Part shown: piece by piece, positions 33,971 to 42,249 of the stretch
How positions within the stretch are numbered: the first letter of the stretch is position 1
How the letters are laid out: each line of letters opens with the position of its first letter
Origin: Gammaproteobacteria bacterium
GTDB taxonomy: Bacteria > Pseudomonadota > Gammaproteobacteria > Burkholderiales > Nitrosomonadaceae
Assembly: GCA_015709635.1 (NCBI GenBank)
Contig: CP054180.1
Location: 1,550,001-1,614,000 of the forward strand
DNA length: 64,000 bases
Direction: 5' to 3'
The notes under the pieces: generated by a model
What the model was told of the DNA's origin: nothing
The model's input: only the letters and a program-made list of their open reading frames with translations
Databases searched by the model: none
Made by a program: the position numbers and the translations under genes

Positions 33971-34049
33971 TGACGGTGCCGGGTGAGGCTTCTAGCCGGG
34001 GAAATAGTATGCGCAATGCTGCGAATAGGTGCATCGGGCGGGGTGAGTG

Positions 34050-34181
34050 TTAAGACAATTGATCATTGCGTTCTTGCAGCATCCGGTGATTGTGAAGGTT
34101 TAAAAAATTAAATACGACTGCCAGGGAAGTTTCCAAAAACACAAAAATAACCGCGAAACCCCAATATAGCGCAATATTCAT
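34050..34181 (-). CDS. Possible small membrane protein (43 aa)
   Basis: The minus-strand frame reads MNIALYWGFAVIFVFLETSL, then AVVFNFLNLHNHRMLQERN, ending NDQLS. It has one long hydrophobic segment and a polar tail, a plausible single-span miniprotein. It fills most of the gap between the nuclease gene and mlaF. No good ribosome-binding site is seen. Conservation would decide; none can be judged here. Confidence 0.3.
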   Translation of the reverse strand: MNIALYWGFAVIFVFLETSLAVVFNFLNLHNHRMLQERNDQLS

Positions 34182-34324
34182 CAAGAAAGTGGATTAAAAT
34201 TGGCGCTGATAAAATTGAATGAAAATTTACCTGCTGCAAAACAGATTGCACAATCAGTATCCGATCCAAACGTTTCAATGACAACCATTCCTGGAATTAC
34301 CCTTTTCTTATTGAATTGCGCATC

Positions 34325-35137
34325 ATGACATCCGAGCATTTGATTGAAATCAGCGGATTGAATTTTTCCTACGATACGCGCGCGATTTTGAAGGGCATCG
34401 ACATGACGATGCAGCGCGGCAAGGTGATCGCCATCATGGGGGGTAGCGGTTCGGGCAAAACCACGCTATTGCGCTTGATCGGTGGCGTCATTCAACCGAC
34501 ATCGGGTTACGTCAAATTCGCCGGACAGGTGGTGCATGAACTGGATCGCGATGCCTTGTTTAAACTGCGCCGCAAGATGGGTATGCTGTTTCAGTTTGGT
34601 GCATTGTTCACCGATTTGTCGGTGTTCGACAATGTGGCGTTTCAGATGCGCGAGCATACCAATCTGCCGGAATCGATGATTCGTGATCTGGTGCTGATGA
34701 AATTGCACGCGGTCGGTTTACGCGGCGCGCATCAGCTAATGCCCAATCAATTATCCGGCGGGATGGCGCGGCGCGTCGCCTTGGCGCGCTCGATCGCGCT
34801 CGATCCGATGCTGATTATGTACGATGAGCCGTTCACCGGGCTGGATCCGATTTCGCTGAGCGTGATCGGGAATCTGATCCGGCGTTTGACCGATGCGCTC
34901 GGTATGACCTCGATCGTGGTTACCCACGATGTGCAAGAGTCGCTCAAAATTGTGGATTATGTTTATTTTATTGCCGATGGGGTGATTGCCGCCGAGGGTA
35001 CGCCGCAAGAAGTGCGGGCATCGGTTGCGCCTTTTGTGCATCAGTTTGTGCATGGCGAAGAAGACGGGCCGGTGCCGTTTCATTATCCGGCGCAGAGCTA
35101 TCAAGAAGATTTGAATCTGGAGAATAAGCGTGCCTAA
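34325..35137 (+). CDS. mlaF: Phospholipid ABC transporter ATP-binding protein MlaF
   Basis: ATPase of the MlaFEDB inner-membrane complex, which moves phospholipids between the inner membrane and the periplasmic carrier MlaC to keep the outer membrane asymmetric. Walker A GGSGSGKTT, Q-loop FQFGALFTDLSVFDNVAF, signature LSGGMARRVALARSIA, Walker B LIMYDEPFTGLDP, H-loop VTHD. The ATG at 34325 was chosen over an in-frame TTG 9 bases earlier. It overlaps mlaE by 8 bp. First gene of the mla operon. Confidence 0.95.
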   Translation: MTSEHLIEISGLNFSYDTRAILKGIDMTMQRGKVIAIMGGSGSGKTTLLRLIGGVIQPTSGYVKFAGQVVHELDRDALFKLRRKMGMLFQFGALFTDLSVFDNVAFQMREHTNLPESMIRDLVLMKLHAVGLRGAHQLMPNQLSGGMARRVALARSIALDPMLIMYDEPFTGLDPISLSVIGNLIRRLTDALGMTSIVVTHDVQESLKIVDYVYFIADGVIAAEGTPQEVRASVAPFVHQFVHGEEDGPVPFHYPAQSYQEDLNLENKRA

Positions 35138-35927
35138 ACGGATCGTAACCGGTATTCGGAATATCGGGCATCGCGTGATCGATGGCGTGTGGCGTTTGGG
35201 CGTGGCCAGCCGCTTTTTCCTGCTGGTGCTGTTTAAATCCGGTACCAGCTTGCACCGCTTCAATCTGGTTATCCGGGAACTGTATTTCACCGGCGTTCTG
35301 TCATTGATCATTATTGTCGTATCGGGGCTCTTTGTCGGCATGGTGCTGGGGCTGCAGGGTTATGAAACGTTGCAGAAGTACGGCTCGGAATCCGCGGTCG
35401 GCACGCTGGTGGCGTTGTCGCTGGTGCGTGAATTGGGGCCGGTCGTGGCGGCGCTGCTGTTTGCCAGCCGCGCCGGTTCGGCGATTACCGCCGAGATCGG
35501 TTTAATGAAGGCAACCGAACAACTGTCCGCGATGAGTATGATGGCGGTTGATCCGGTGGCGCGCGTGGTTGCGCCGCGCTTCTGGTCGGGCGTGATTTCG
35601 ATGCCGTTGCTGGCGGCGATATTTTCCGTGATGGGCGTGTTCGGCGGCTATCTCGTGACGGTGGTCTTCATCGGTGTGGATGAGGGATCCTTTTGGTCGC
35701 AGATGCAAGATTCGGTCGATTTCAGGTTTGATATCATGAACGGTTTTATTAAAAGTTGCTATTTCGGTGTCGCGGTGACCGCCATCGCCGTTTTTGAAGG
35801 TTACGATGCGCCACCGACCGCGGAAGGCGTATCGGGGGCCACAACGCGCACCGTGGTCACGTCGTCATTGGTGATTCTGGGACTGGATTTTATTTTGACC
35901 GCTTTCATGTTTAGAGGAGTGAGTTGA
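35130..35927 (+). CDS. mlaE: Phospholipid ABC transporter permease MlaE
   Basis: Inner-membrane permease of the Mla complex (MlaE/PF02405 family, 265 aa). Family landmarks include GLFVGMVLGLQGYETLQKYGSE, LVRELGPVVAALLFASRAGSAITAEIG and the C-terminal GYDAPPTAEGVSGATTRTVV. The start is GTG at 35130, overlapping mlaF. The last base of its stop is the first base of the mlaD start. Confidence 0.95.
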   Translation: MPKRIVTGIRNIGHRVIDGVWRLGVASRFFLLVLFKSGTSLHRFNLVIRELYFTGVLSLIIIVVSGLFVGMVLGLQGYETLQKYGSESAVGTLVALSLVRELGPVVAALLFASRAGSAITAEIGLMKATEQLSAMSMMAVDPVARVVAPRFWSGVISMPLLAAIFSVMGVFGGYLVTVVFIGVDEGSFWSQMQDSVDFRFDIMNGFIKSCYFGVAVTAIAVFEGYDAPPTAEGVSGATTRTVVTSSLVILGLDFILTAFMFRGVS

Positions 35928-36394
35928 TGCAGCGGACAACGATGGATTTGTGGGTGGGATTGTTTGTGGTCATGGGGATTGTTGCGCTCATGATCCTGAG
36001 TCTGAAAGTGGGTAATCTCAATGTCTATAATCCTTCTCAAAGCTATGTCATTAGCGGTAATTTTGAAAATATCGGCGGCCTGAAAGTGCGTGCGCCGGTC
36101 AAAAGCGCGGGTGTCGTCGTCGGGCGCGTCACGGATATTCAGTTCAGTACGCAAACGTACGATGCGGTTGTGACGATGAATATGGATAGTCGCTATTTAT
36201 TTCCTAAAGATACCTTCGCCAGTATTTTGACGTCGGGCTTGCTGGGTGAGCAGTACATCGGATTGGCTGCGGGCGGGGATGAAGTTATGCTAAAAGATGG
36301 TGATAAAATCATGAAAACCAATTCCGCCATGGTTCTGGAAGAATTGATCGGACGTTTTTTGTTCAATAAAGCGGCAGAAGACGATTCCAAGTAA
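35927..36394 (+). CDS. mlaD: Phospholipid transport MCE protein MlaD (155 aa)
   Basis: MCE-domain protein with one N-terminal membrane helix (DLWVGLFVVMGIVALMILSL) and a periplasmic MCE fold (GLKVRAPVKSAGVVVGRV, SGLLGEQYIGL) that forms a hexameric lipid channel ring. A GAGGAG ribosome-binding site lies about 9 bases before the ATG. Its length is normal for MlaD. Followed by mlaC after 76 bp. Confidence 0.94.
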   Translation: MQRTTMDLWVGLFVVMGIVALMILSLKVGNLNVYNPSQSYVISGNFENIGGLKVRAPVKSAGVVVGRVTDIQFSTQTYDAVVTMNMDSRYLFPKDTFASILTSGLLGEQYIGLAAGGDEVMLKDGDKIMKTNSAMVLEELIGRFLFNKAAEDDSK

Positions 36395-36470
36395 GAGAAC
36401 GGTATTTGTTAATTGTGTGATTGTTGGTTTAGTATTGCAAATTGCGACATAAAATGAGTGTGAGGAAACA

Positions 36471-37091
36471 ATGAAAAAAATTCTTGGAGTAATGATATTA
36501 ACGTTCTCGAGCTTGCTGGCGTTCCCTGCGTGGTCCGTAGAGATGGCGCCCGACCGGCTGGTCGATAAAACGGTCAAGGAAGTGATCGAGATCATTCAAA
36601 AAGATGAAGAATTGAAAAATGGCAATAAGGATAAAATGCTGCATCTGATCGAAACTAAGATACTGCCGCACTTCAATTTTACCCGCATGACGCAGCTTGC
36701 GATGGGACAACATTGGTCGAAAGCCGAACCGGGACAGCAAACCAAATTGGTCGACGAATTCCGTACCTTGCTGGTGCGCACTTATTCCAACGCATTGACG
36801 ACGTATAATCACGAGACGATCAAAGTCAATCCGATCAAACAACTGGGTGATAGCGTCGAGACAACGGTTCGCACCGTGGTTGTTCAGGGAAAGGGAAGGG
36901 AACCCGTGCCGATCGATTACAGCATGGAGAAAAAGCCGGATGGCTGGAAAGTTTACGATGTGACCGTCGCCGGAGTCAGTCTGGTTACCAATTACCGCGG
37001 AAGCTTTAACAGCCAGGTGCGGAAAGGCGGCGTTGAAGGGTTGCTGAAAACGCTGAAGGACAAAAATAAATCCCTGGAAGGTAAGAAATAA
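36471..37091 (+). CDS. mlaC: Phospholipid-binding periplasmic carrier MlaC (206 aa)
   Basis: A signal peptide (KKILGVMILTFSSLLAFPAWS) is followed by the MlaC/Ttg2D fold (ILPHFNFTRMTQLAMGQHW, VYDVTVAGVSLVTNYRGSF). The protein shuttles phospholipids between the outer-membrane MlaA complex and MlaFEDB. A TGAGGAAAC ribosome-binding site precedes ATG. No mlaA gene is present in this operon. Confidence 0.94.
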   Translation: MKKILGVMILTFSSLLAFPAWSVEMAPDRLVDKTVKEVIEIIQKDEELKNGNKDKMLHLIETKILPHFNFTRMTQLAMGQHWSKAEPGQQTKLVDEFRTLLVRTYSNALTTYNHETIKVNPIKQLGDSVETTVRTVVVQGKGREPVPIDYSMEKKPDGWKVYDVTVAGVSLVTNYRGSFNSQVRKGGVEGLLKTLKDKNKSLEGKK

Positions 37092-37106
37092 CAGCGGCCG
37101 AATGCA

Positions 37107-37436
37107 GTGAATTCTCCGGTTCGCATGATCTTTCGTGAGGGCGACAGCGTGATTGTGCAAGGCGCCGTCACGATCGATAACGTTGTAATGTTGACGCAAC
37201 GAGGAATTGCACTGTTTGACGATCGGCCGCTTACTATTGATTTGGATAAAGTAACCGAGGTTGATTCCACGATCGTCAGTATGCTGCTGGAATGGTTGCG
37301 TGCAACGCAAAAAAACAATCAGGTGTTACACGTTATCAATATGCCCGGTAGTCTTAAAAGCTTGATTCAATTATACGGGGTAACGGAACTCATTCCGCTC
37401 CCGGCATCCGAAACCGCACTGCAGAACGCTTCCTGA
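37107..37436 (+). CDS. mlaB: STAS-domain protein MlaB
   Basis: Cytoplasmic STAS-domain protein that binds MlaF and controls its activity. The STAS core is visible: VDSTIVSMLLEWLRATQ, and the end of the domain in VLHVINMPGSLKSLIQLYGV. The start is GTG at 37107; an internal ATG at 37125 is an alternative. Directly after mlaC. Confidence 0.88.
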   Translation: MNSPVRMIFREGDSVIVQGAVTIDNVVMLTQRGIALFDDRPLTIDLDKVTEVDSTIVSMLLEWLRATQKNNQVLHVINMPGSLKSLIQLYGVTELIPLPASETALQNAS

Positions 37437-37482
37437 GCAGGCGCAGTGTTGCTGTTTTCAAGATTCTGATTTTATTCATCCG

Positions 37483-38400
37483 ATGTCGCCCGCCATTGCC
37501 GTCAAGCAAGTATCCAAACGCTTTGGTGACGTGCGCGCCTTGTCCGGCATCGATCTGGAAATTCACACCGGTGAGTTTTTTGCGCTGCTGGGACCGAATG
37601 GTGCCGGTAAAACGACGCTGATCAACATCATTGCCGGCTTATCGCTGGCCGATAGCGGTTCGGTGCGCGTGATGGGACACGATGTCATCGCGCACTACCA
37701 ACAGGCGCGCAGCAATCTGGGCGTGGTGCCGCAGGAATTGGTGTTCGATCCTTTCTTCACGGTGCGCGAAGTGCTGCTGATTCAATCGGGCTATTACGGC
37801 ATCAAGCACAATGTGCGCTGGGTGGATGAAATCATCGAGCATCTGGATTTGACCGACAAAGCGGACGCCAACATGCGCGCGTTATCCGGCGGCATGAAAC
37901 GCCGCGTGTTGGTTGCGCAGGCGCTGGTGCACAAACCGCCGGTGATCATCCTGGACGAACCGACTGCCGGTGTCGACGTGGAATTGCGTCAGACGTTGTG
38001 GGATTTTATTCAACGGTTGAACCGCAATGGCCACACCATCGTGCTGACCACGCATTATCTGGAGGAAGCGGAGACCCTGTGCAATCGTGTGGCGATGCTG
38101 AAGGAAGGAAAAATTGTCGCACTGGATAGCACGCAAAATCTGATCGGTGCCATGAGCGCGGGCAAATCGCTGCAGTTGCGCTTGCAGCCGGATATCTTGC
38201 CGGCTGAGCTGCAGCCGTTGCAGATCCGTCATGACAGCGGCATGGTCGAATTGAGAATCGACAGCTACGCGCAAGTCGAATCCATTCTGTCGGCTTTGCG
38301 ATCGGCGCAAATCCAAATCCTGGAAATGCACTTGCAGCAACCCGATCTGGAAGATGTTTTTGTCAGTATGATGAGAAATAGCGGTAATCGAACAAAATGA
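37483..38400 (+). CDS. yadG: ABC-2 type transporter ATP-binding protein, YadG-like (305 aa)
   Basis: ABC ATPase: Walker A GPNGAGKTT, signature LSGGMKRRVLVAQAL, Walker B VIILDEPTAGVD, H-loop TTHYLEEAE, and a C-terminal accessory domain. It overlaps the permease gene by 4 bp (ATGA). The pair resembles E. coli YadGH and is often found behind the mla genes in betaproteobacteria. The substrate is unknown. Confidence 0.88.
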   Translation: MSPAIAVKQVSKRFGDVRALSGIDLEIHTGEFFALLGPNGAGKTTLINIIAGLSLADSGSVRVMGHDVIAHYQQARSNLGVVPQELVFDPFFTVREVLLIQSGYYGIKHNVRWVDEIIEHLDLTDKADANMRALSGGMKRRVLVAQALVHKPPVIILDEPTAGVDVELRQTLWDFIQRLNRNGHTIVLTTHYLEEAETLCNRVAMLKEGKIVALDSTQNLIGAMSAGKSLQLRLQPDILPAELQPLQIRHDSGMVELRIDSYAQVESILSALRSAQIQILEMHLQQPDLEDVFVSMMRNSGNRTK

Positions 38401-39152
38401 CCGGATTTTTTACACTGCTGTATAAAGAATTGCTGCGCTTCTGGAAAGTCGGATTTCAGACGATCGTCGCGCCGATGATTTCCACACTGCTGTACTTGCT
38501 GATTTTTTATCATGTGCTGGAAGCGCATGTGCAAGTGTATCCGGGCGTGGCGTACACCTCATTCCTGATTCCCGGACTGGTGATGATGGCGATCATTCAG
38601 AATGCCTTTGCCAACGCTTCATCCAGCATGATTCAGTCGAAGATCAGCGGCAATATTGTGTTTATCCTGCTGTCCCCCTTGTCGTATCACGCCATCTTCT
38701 TCGCGTATATCATTGCATCCATCGTGCGCGGGCTGCTGGTTGGTCTGGGTGTTTATCTGGTGACGCTGGTATTTTTCGATATCCCGCTGATGCTGCCGGT
38801 CTGGTCACTGCTTTTTGTCGTGCTGGGTAGCGCGATACTGGGCGCATTGGGGTTGATTGCCGGCATCTGGGCGGATAAATTCGATCAACTGGCGGCTTTC
38901 CAGAACTTTATCATTTTGCCGCTGACTTTCTTATCCGGCGTGTTTTATACCATTCACTCGCTGCCCGCAGGTTGGCAGTTTTTTTCTCACCTCAATCCGT
39001 TTTTTTATATGATCGACGGATTCCGTTACGGCTTCTTCGGCATATCGGATATTTCGCCTTATCTTAGCCTGTTGATTGTGGCAATATGCCTGGTGGCCAT
39101 TTCCATGTTGACCATCCGGATGCTTAAAACCGGGTACAAATTGCGCCATTAA
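38397..39152 (+). CDS. yadH: ABC-2 type permease, YadH-like (251 aa)
   Basis: Membrane permease of the ABC-2 family with about six membrane segments; landmarks are GLVMMAIIQNAFANASSSMIQSK broken across 38576-38645, FIILPLTFLSGVFYTIHSLP and NPFFYMIDGFRYGFFG. It pairs with the preceding ATPase. Possibly exports a cell-envelope component; substrate not known. Confidence 0.88.
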   Translation: MTGFFTLLYKELLRFWKVGFQTIVAPMISTLLYLLIFYHVLEAHVQVYPGVAYTSFLIPGLVMMAIIQNAFANASSSMIQSKISGNIVFILLSPLSYHAIFFAYIIASIVRGLLVGLGVYLVTLVFFDIPLMLPVWSLLFVVLGSAILGALGLIAGIWADKFDQLAAFQNFIILPLTFLSGVFYTIHSLPAGWQFFSHLNPFFYMIDGFRYGFFGISDISPYLSLLIVAICLVAISMLTIRMLKTGYKLRH

Positions 39153-39198
39153 CATTACATTTGTTTTGCATGACCATCATGCGTGAAGGAGAATCGAA

Positions 39199-39441
39199 AT
39201 GCTTACAGCAGAAAACGTAAAAACCTATATTGAATCGGTATTGCCGTGCGAGCACGTGCAAGTGGAAGGCGACGACGGGCGCCATTTTCAGGCACTGATC
39301 GTCAGTGCGCAATTTCAAGGCAAAAATACCGTGCAGCAGCATCAGATGGTGTACAAATCGCTTGGCGACAAGATGAAACAGGAAATTCACGCGCTATCGA
39401 TGAAAACGCTGACGCCGGAACAATGGGCGAAGCAAGCGTGA
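39199..39441 (+). CDS. ibaG: BolA family protein IbaG
   Basis: Eighty-residue BolA-fold protein with the family pattern VEGDDGRHFQALIVSAQFQG and the C-terminal HQMVYKSLGDKMKQEIHALS. IbaG/YrbA proteins bind monothiol glutaredoxins and affect envelope and acid-stress functions. In enterobacteria ibaG also follows mlaB; here two ABC genes intervene and murA does not follow. A GAAGGAGA ribosome-binding site precedes ATG. Confidence 0.9.
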   Translation: MLTAENVKTYIESVLPCEHVQVEGDDGRHFQALIVSAQFQGKNTVQQHQMVYKSLGDKMKQEIHALSMKTLTPEQWAKQA

Positions 39442-39533
39442 TGACCGGTTACGCGGCTGACAGCCGCTCTGGCACGAGCACCGGCTCAACCGCCAGTTTG
39501 TTATTTTCGCCGTATCGCTGACCGGGAATTGCC

Positions 39534-40322
39534 GTGTTCAAAATACTGGGTGCGCTTTCCGGTTTTCTGATACTGGGTTTTATCGGCCTGATTCTCGGCC
39601 TGATTGCTGGCAGCTTTGTTGACCGGCTAGTGGCGTATGGCCCGGGCGGAGTCAATCCGTTCAACGCCGCGCGCCGTCAGGCGGTTTTTCTCGAAACCGT
39701 TTTTATTCTGATGGGAAAACTGGCCAAAGCGGACGGCCGTGTGTCCGAAAGCGAAGTGTCGCACGTCGAGCAGTTTATGCAGAAACTGCGCATGACGCGC
39801 GAACACCGCTTGAAAGCTATTGCGCTGTTCAAACAAGGCGCTTCTGCGGATTACGATATTCATCCGCAGCTCAACGAATTTCTTGCCGTGTGCGGTCATT
39901 CCCGCAATCTGCGGCAGGTGTTGCTGGTGTATCTCATTATCATGGGATTATCCGACGGCAATTTGAATTCCGCCGAAGAAGAATTGCTGCGCGACATCGC
40001 CGGGCGCCTGGGTTATCCCTCGGCGGCGTTCGAGCAATTGCTCGACATGGTGATGAATCAAATGCATTTCGCCGCCGGCGGCACGAGTTCCGCGAACGCG
40101 CTGGACGATGCCTACAAAGCGCTGGGCGTCAGTAAAGACAGCACCGATGAAGAAATCAAACGCGCCTACCGCAAACTGATGAGCCAATACCACCCGGACA
40201 AACTGATGGGGCAGGGCGTGCCGGAAGACATGATCGCAGTCGCGACCGAACAAGCCAAGGAAGTGCAAACCGCTTACGATTTGATCAAGAAGAGCCGGGA
40301 GCAGAAGCGTACTACCGCTTAG
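39534..40322 (+). CDS. djlA: DjlA-like co-chaperone (TerB-like domain plus J domain, 262 aa)
   Basis: An N-terminal membrane segment (ILGALSGFLILGFIGLILGL) precedes a TerB-like helical domain (residues about 50-170) and a C-terminal J domain with YHPDK at the HPD site. DjlA proteins are membrane-anchored partners of DnaK linked to envelope stress. The start is GTG at 39534. The downstream 20 bp lead into a miniature element. Confidence 0.88.
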   Translation: MFKILGALSGFLILGFIGLILGLIAGSFVDRLVAYGPGGVNPFNAARRQAVFLETVFILMGKLAKADGRVSESEVSHVEQFMQKLRMTREHRLKAIALFKQGASADYDIHPQLNEFLAVCGHSRNLRQVLLVYLIIMGLSDGNLNSAEEELLRDIAGRLGYPSAAFEQLLDMVMNQMHFAAGGTSSANALDDAYKALGVSKDSTDEEIKRAYRKLMSQYHPDKLMGQGVPEDMIAVATEQAKEVQTAYDLIKKSREQKRTTA

Positions 40323-40342
40323 CTGCGCGTGCTACTGAGCTA

Positions 40343-40485
40343 AGGAAATGCTGATTAATTGACTATACGAGCGAATCGCTTCGTTGCGCGGTACTCGCTC
40401 CTTCGCCTATCTTGTTGATATGTTTCGGTTGCTGTGTTCCGTGCGCCTCGTGATTCATCTCGTTCGCCGAATTAATCAGCTTCCC
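40343..40485 (+). repeat. TA-flanked miniature inverted-repeat element, copy 1 (143 bp)
   Basis: The ends are AGGAAATGCTGATTAATT and the complement GGGAAGCTGATTAATT, flanked by TA (40341-40342 and 40486-40487). The interior is shared with the copies at 49202 and 50986 (ACGAGCGAATC, GCGCGGTACTCGCTCC, CTATCTTGTTGATA). It lies between djlA and a GST remnant whose 5' part it has probably displaced. TA target duplication fits the IS630/Tc1-mariner group; no transposase is encoded. Confidence 0.8.
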
Positions 40486-40511
40486 TAGCTGACTTAAATG
40501 CGCGGTTAAGC

Positions 40512-40700
40512 AAAGATGCTTATCTACTGAGTGGCCGCTATACACTGGCCGATATGGCCATCTTCCCTTTTATCCGGCAGTTTTCCAATGTCAGTCCGGA
40601 TTGGTTTTATGCCTCTCGCTATCATCATCTGATTGCGTGGCTGGACCGGTTGATTGGTTCGGCATTATTTCAGCATGTAATGCGGAAAGAAGCTGAGTAA
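40512..40700 (+). pseudogene. Glutathione S-transferase C-terminal remnant (about 62 codons)
   Basis: An open frame without a start reads KDAYLLSGRYTLADMAIFPF, IRQFSNVSPDWFYA, LIAWLDRLIGSALFQHVMRK. This is the C-terminal helical domain pattern of GST-fold proteins (TLADMAIFPFIRQF, WLDRL...F..VM). The N-terminal thioredoxin domain is absent; the miniature element ends 26 bp upstream. It is not the same family member as the GST gene at 47957. Confidence 0.7.
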
Positions 40701-40804
40701 CTGCAAGCTGTCACAACATTAAGGCCCCATACAATACCGTTATCATCCACAGATTCAACAACAATAACTATGCAAAAATAATATTAGATGTTATAAATAC
40801 ATAG

Positions 40805-41998
40805 ATGATAAAACGATCTCTTGAAGATAAAATTCGCTCCGCTCTAGCAGCCCATTCGTCTGTGGCGCTGATGGGGCCACGTCAGGTAGGCAAAACAACG
40901 CTTGCGCTTGATATTGCGGATACCATTCCTTCGGTTTACCTTGATCTGGAAAACCGGCTCGATCTGCAGAAAGCCCAGAACATTGAAGCTTTTCACGCAG
41001 CAAACAGCGACAAGCTGATTATTCTGGATGAGGTGCAGCGGTTACCGGATATTTTTGCGCAGATCCGCGGACTCATAGATCAACAACGCAGAAAAAGTAA
41101 TAAGGCAGGTCAGTTTCTGTTTTTAGGCTCAGCCTCCATGGATCTTCTGCAACAATCCAGTGAAACACTGGCCGGACGTATTGCTTATATCGAGATGTTT
41201 CCGGTGAATGTCGTGGAATATGCAGAAAGTGCTCAACAATCCGAAGCCGTCAATGACCTCTGGCTGAAGGGCGGTTTTCCGGATAGCCTGTTGACCGGCG
41301 ATGATGAAACCAGCTTAAACTGGCGTTATGATTTCATCAGAACTTACCTTGAACGGGACATTCCGCAATTAGGGCCTAGAATTCCAGCGGAAACCTTAGG
41401 AAGATTCTGGACCATGCTGGCGCATAGCCAGGGAACCAATATCAATGCGGCCAAGCTCGCCGCCAATATTGAAGTATCCAGCGTAACCGTAGCGCGCTAT
41501 ATCGATCTTCTGGTTGATCTGCTGCTAATCCGTAAAATACAACCCTATACGGTTAATATCAAAAAGCGCCTGGTCAAATCGCCCAGAATTTATGTGCGCG
41601 ATAGCGGTGTCACGCATGCACTGCTGAATATCGGTTCTTATAACGATCTGCTGGGACATCCGGTCGTTGGAAAAAGCTGGGAAGGGTTTGTGATAGAAAA
41701 TATAGCTTCTGTTCTACCGCCACGCGTCAGGCTCTATTACTATCGAACGGCGGGCGGAGCTGAGATTGATCTTATCTTGGAATTCGGCGTGAATGAGCGA
41801 TGGGCGATAGAAATTAAAAAAGGAATATCGTTCAGCCTGGGGCGCGGATTTCATGAAGCTTGCGAAGATATCCAGCCGCAAAAAAAGTTTGTCATTTATG
41901 CCGGAAAGGATAGATTCCCGTTGCAGCAAGAGACTATAGCCATTGCCCTGTATGATTTCATGGATATGCTGAAAGAAAAAAGAAATGATGCAATTTAG
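40805..41998 (+). CDS. AAA family ATPase with DUF4143 domain (397 aa)
   Basis: An N-terminal AAA_14 ATPase has Walker A GPRQVGKTT (residues 24-32) and Walker B KLIILDEVQR, then a middle winged-helix-like part and the C-terminal DUF4143 nuclease-like domain (VGKSWEGFVIENI, YYYRTAGGAEIDLILE, WAIEIKKG). The E-x-D...E-x-K arrangement there resembles the PD-(D/E)XK fold. These stand-alone ATPases are widespread, often in accessory regions, with no settled function. It lies alone between repeats, with an AT-rich 100-bp upstream region. Confidence 0.87.
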   Translation: MIKRSLEDKIRSALAAHSSVALMGPRQVGKTTLALDIADTIPSVYLDLENRLDLQKAQNIEAFHAANSDKLIILDEVQRLPDIFAQIRGLIDQQRRKSNKAGQFLFLGSASMDLLQQSSETLAGRIAYIEMFPVNVVEYAESAQQSEAVNDLWLKGGFPDSLLTGDDETSLNWRYDFIRTYLERDIPQLGPRIPAETLGRFWTMLAHSQGTNINAAKLAANIEVSSVTVARYIDLLVDLLLIRKIQPYTVNIKKRLVKSPRIYVRDSGVTHALLNIGSYNDLLGHPVVGKSWEGFVIENIASVLPPRVRLYYYRTAGGAEIDLILEFGVNERWAIEIKKGISFSLGRGFHEACEDIQPQKKFVIYAGKDRFPLQQETIAIALYDFMDMLKEKRNDAI

Positions 41999-42135
41999 CG
42001 GATGTTGTTGCAGCAAATGCGCCTTTGGGTGGCGGCATAAACTCGATGCTTCAGAATTTTCTTGAGTAGCAATAATTTCTGATCTGCTTACTTAATGTAT
42101 CTGGTTAAAGCGGGGTAACTTCGATTCCGGTGAAT

Positions 42136-42249
42136 GTTGGAGTTCCTAGTGTCACTCCAACCTACCGTGCTAACGGACTTCCATTTACTGGGGCAGCATG
42201 TGCTGCGGGTTTTGGAGCAAAATGTTGGAGTTCCTAACGTCACTCCAAC
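42136..42249. repeat. Pair of REP-like hairpins in a 250-bp non-coding stretch
   Basis: Two same-orientation palindromes, GTTGGAGT-N10-ACTCCAAC at 42136-42161 and 42224-42249, are each followed by CTACCG or CTATCG. The loops differ in only two bases. This stem-loop-CCAACCTA pattern is like the dispersed extragenic palindromes seen in many proteobacteria. They lie between the convergent ATPase gene (+) and the hypothetical gene (-); I see no gene in 41999-42249. Confidence 0.6.

Noticed and set aside
42130..42234. Short frame beginning VNVGVPSVTPTYRANG as a possible peptide gene
   Set aside because: It has no good start and is mostly formed by the repeated REP-like hairpin sequence.
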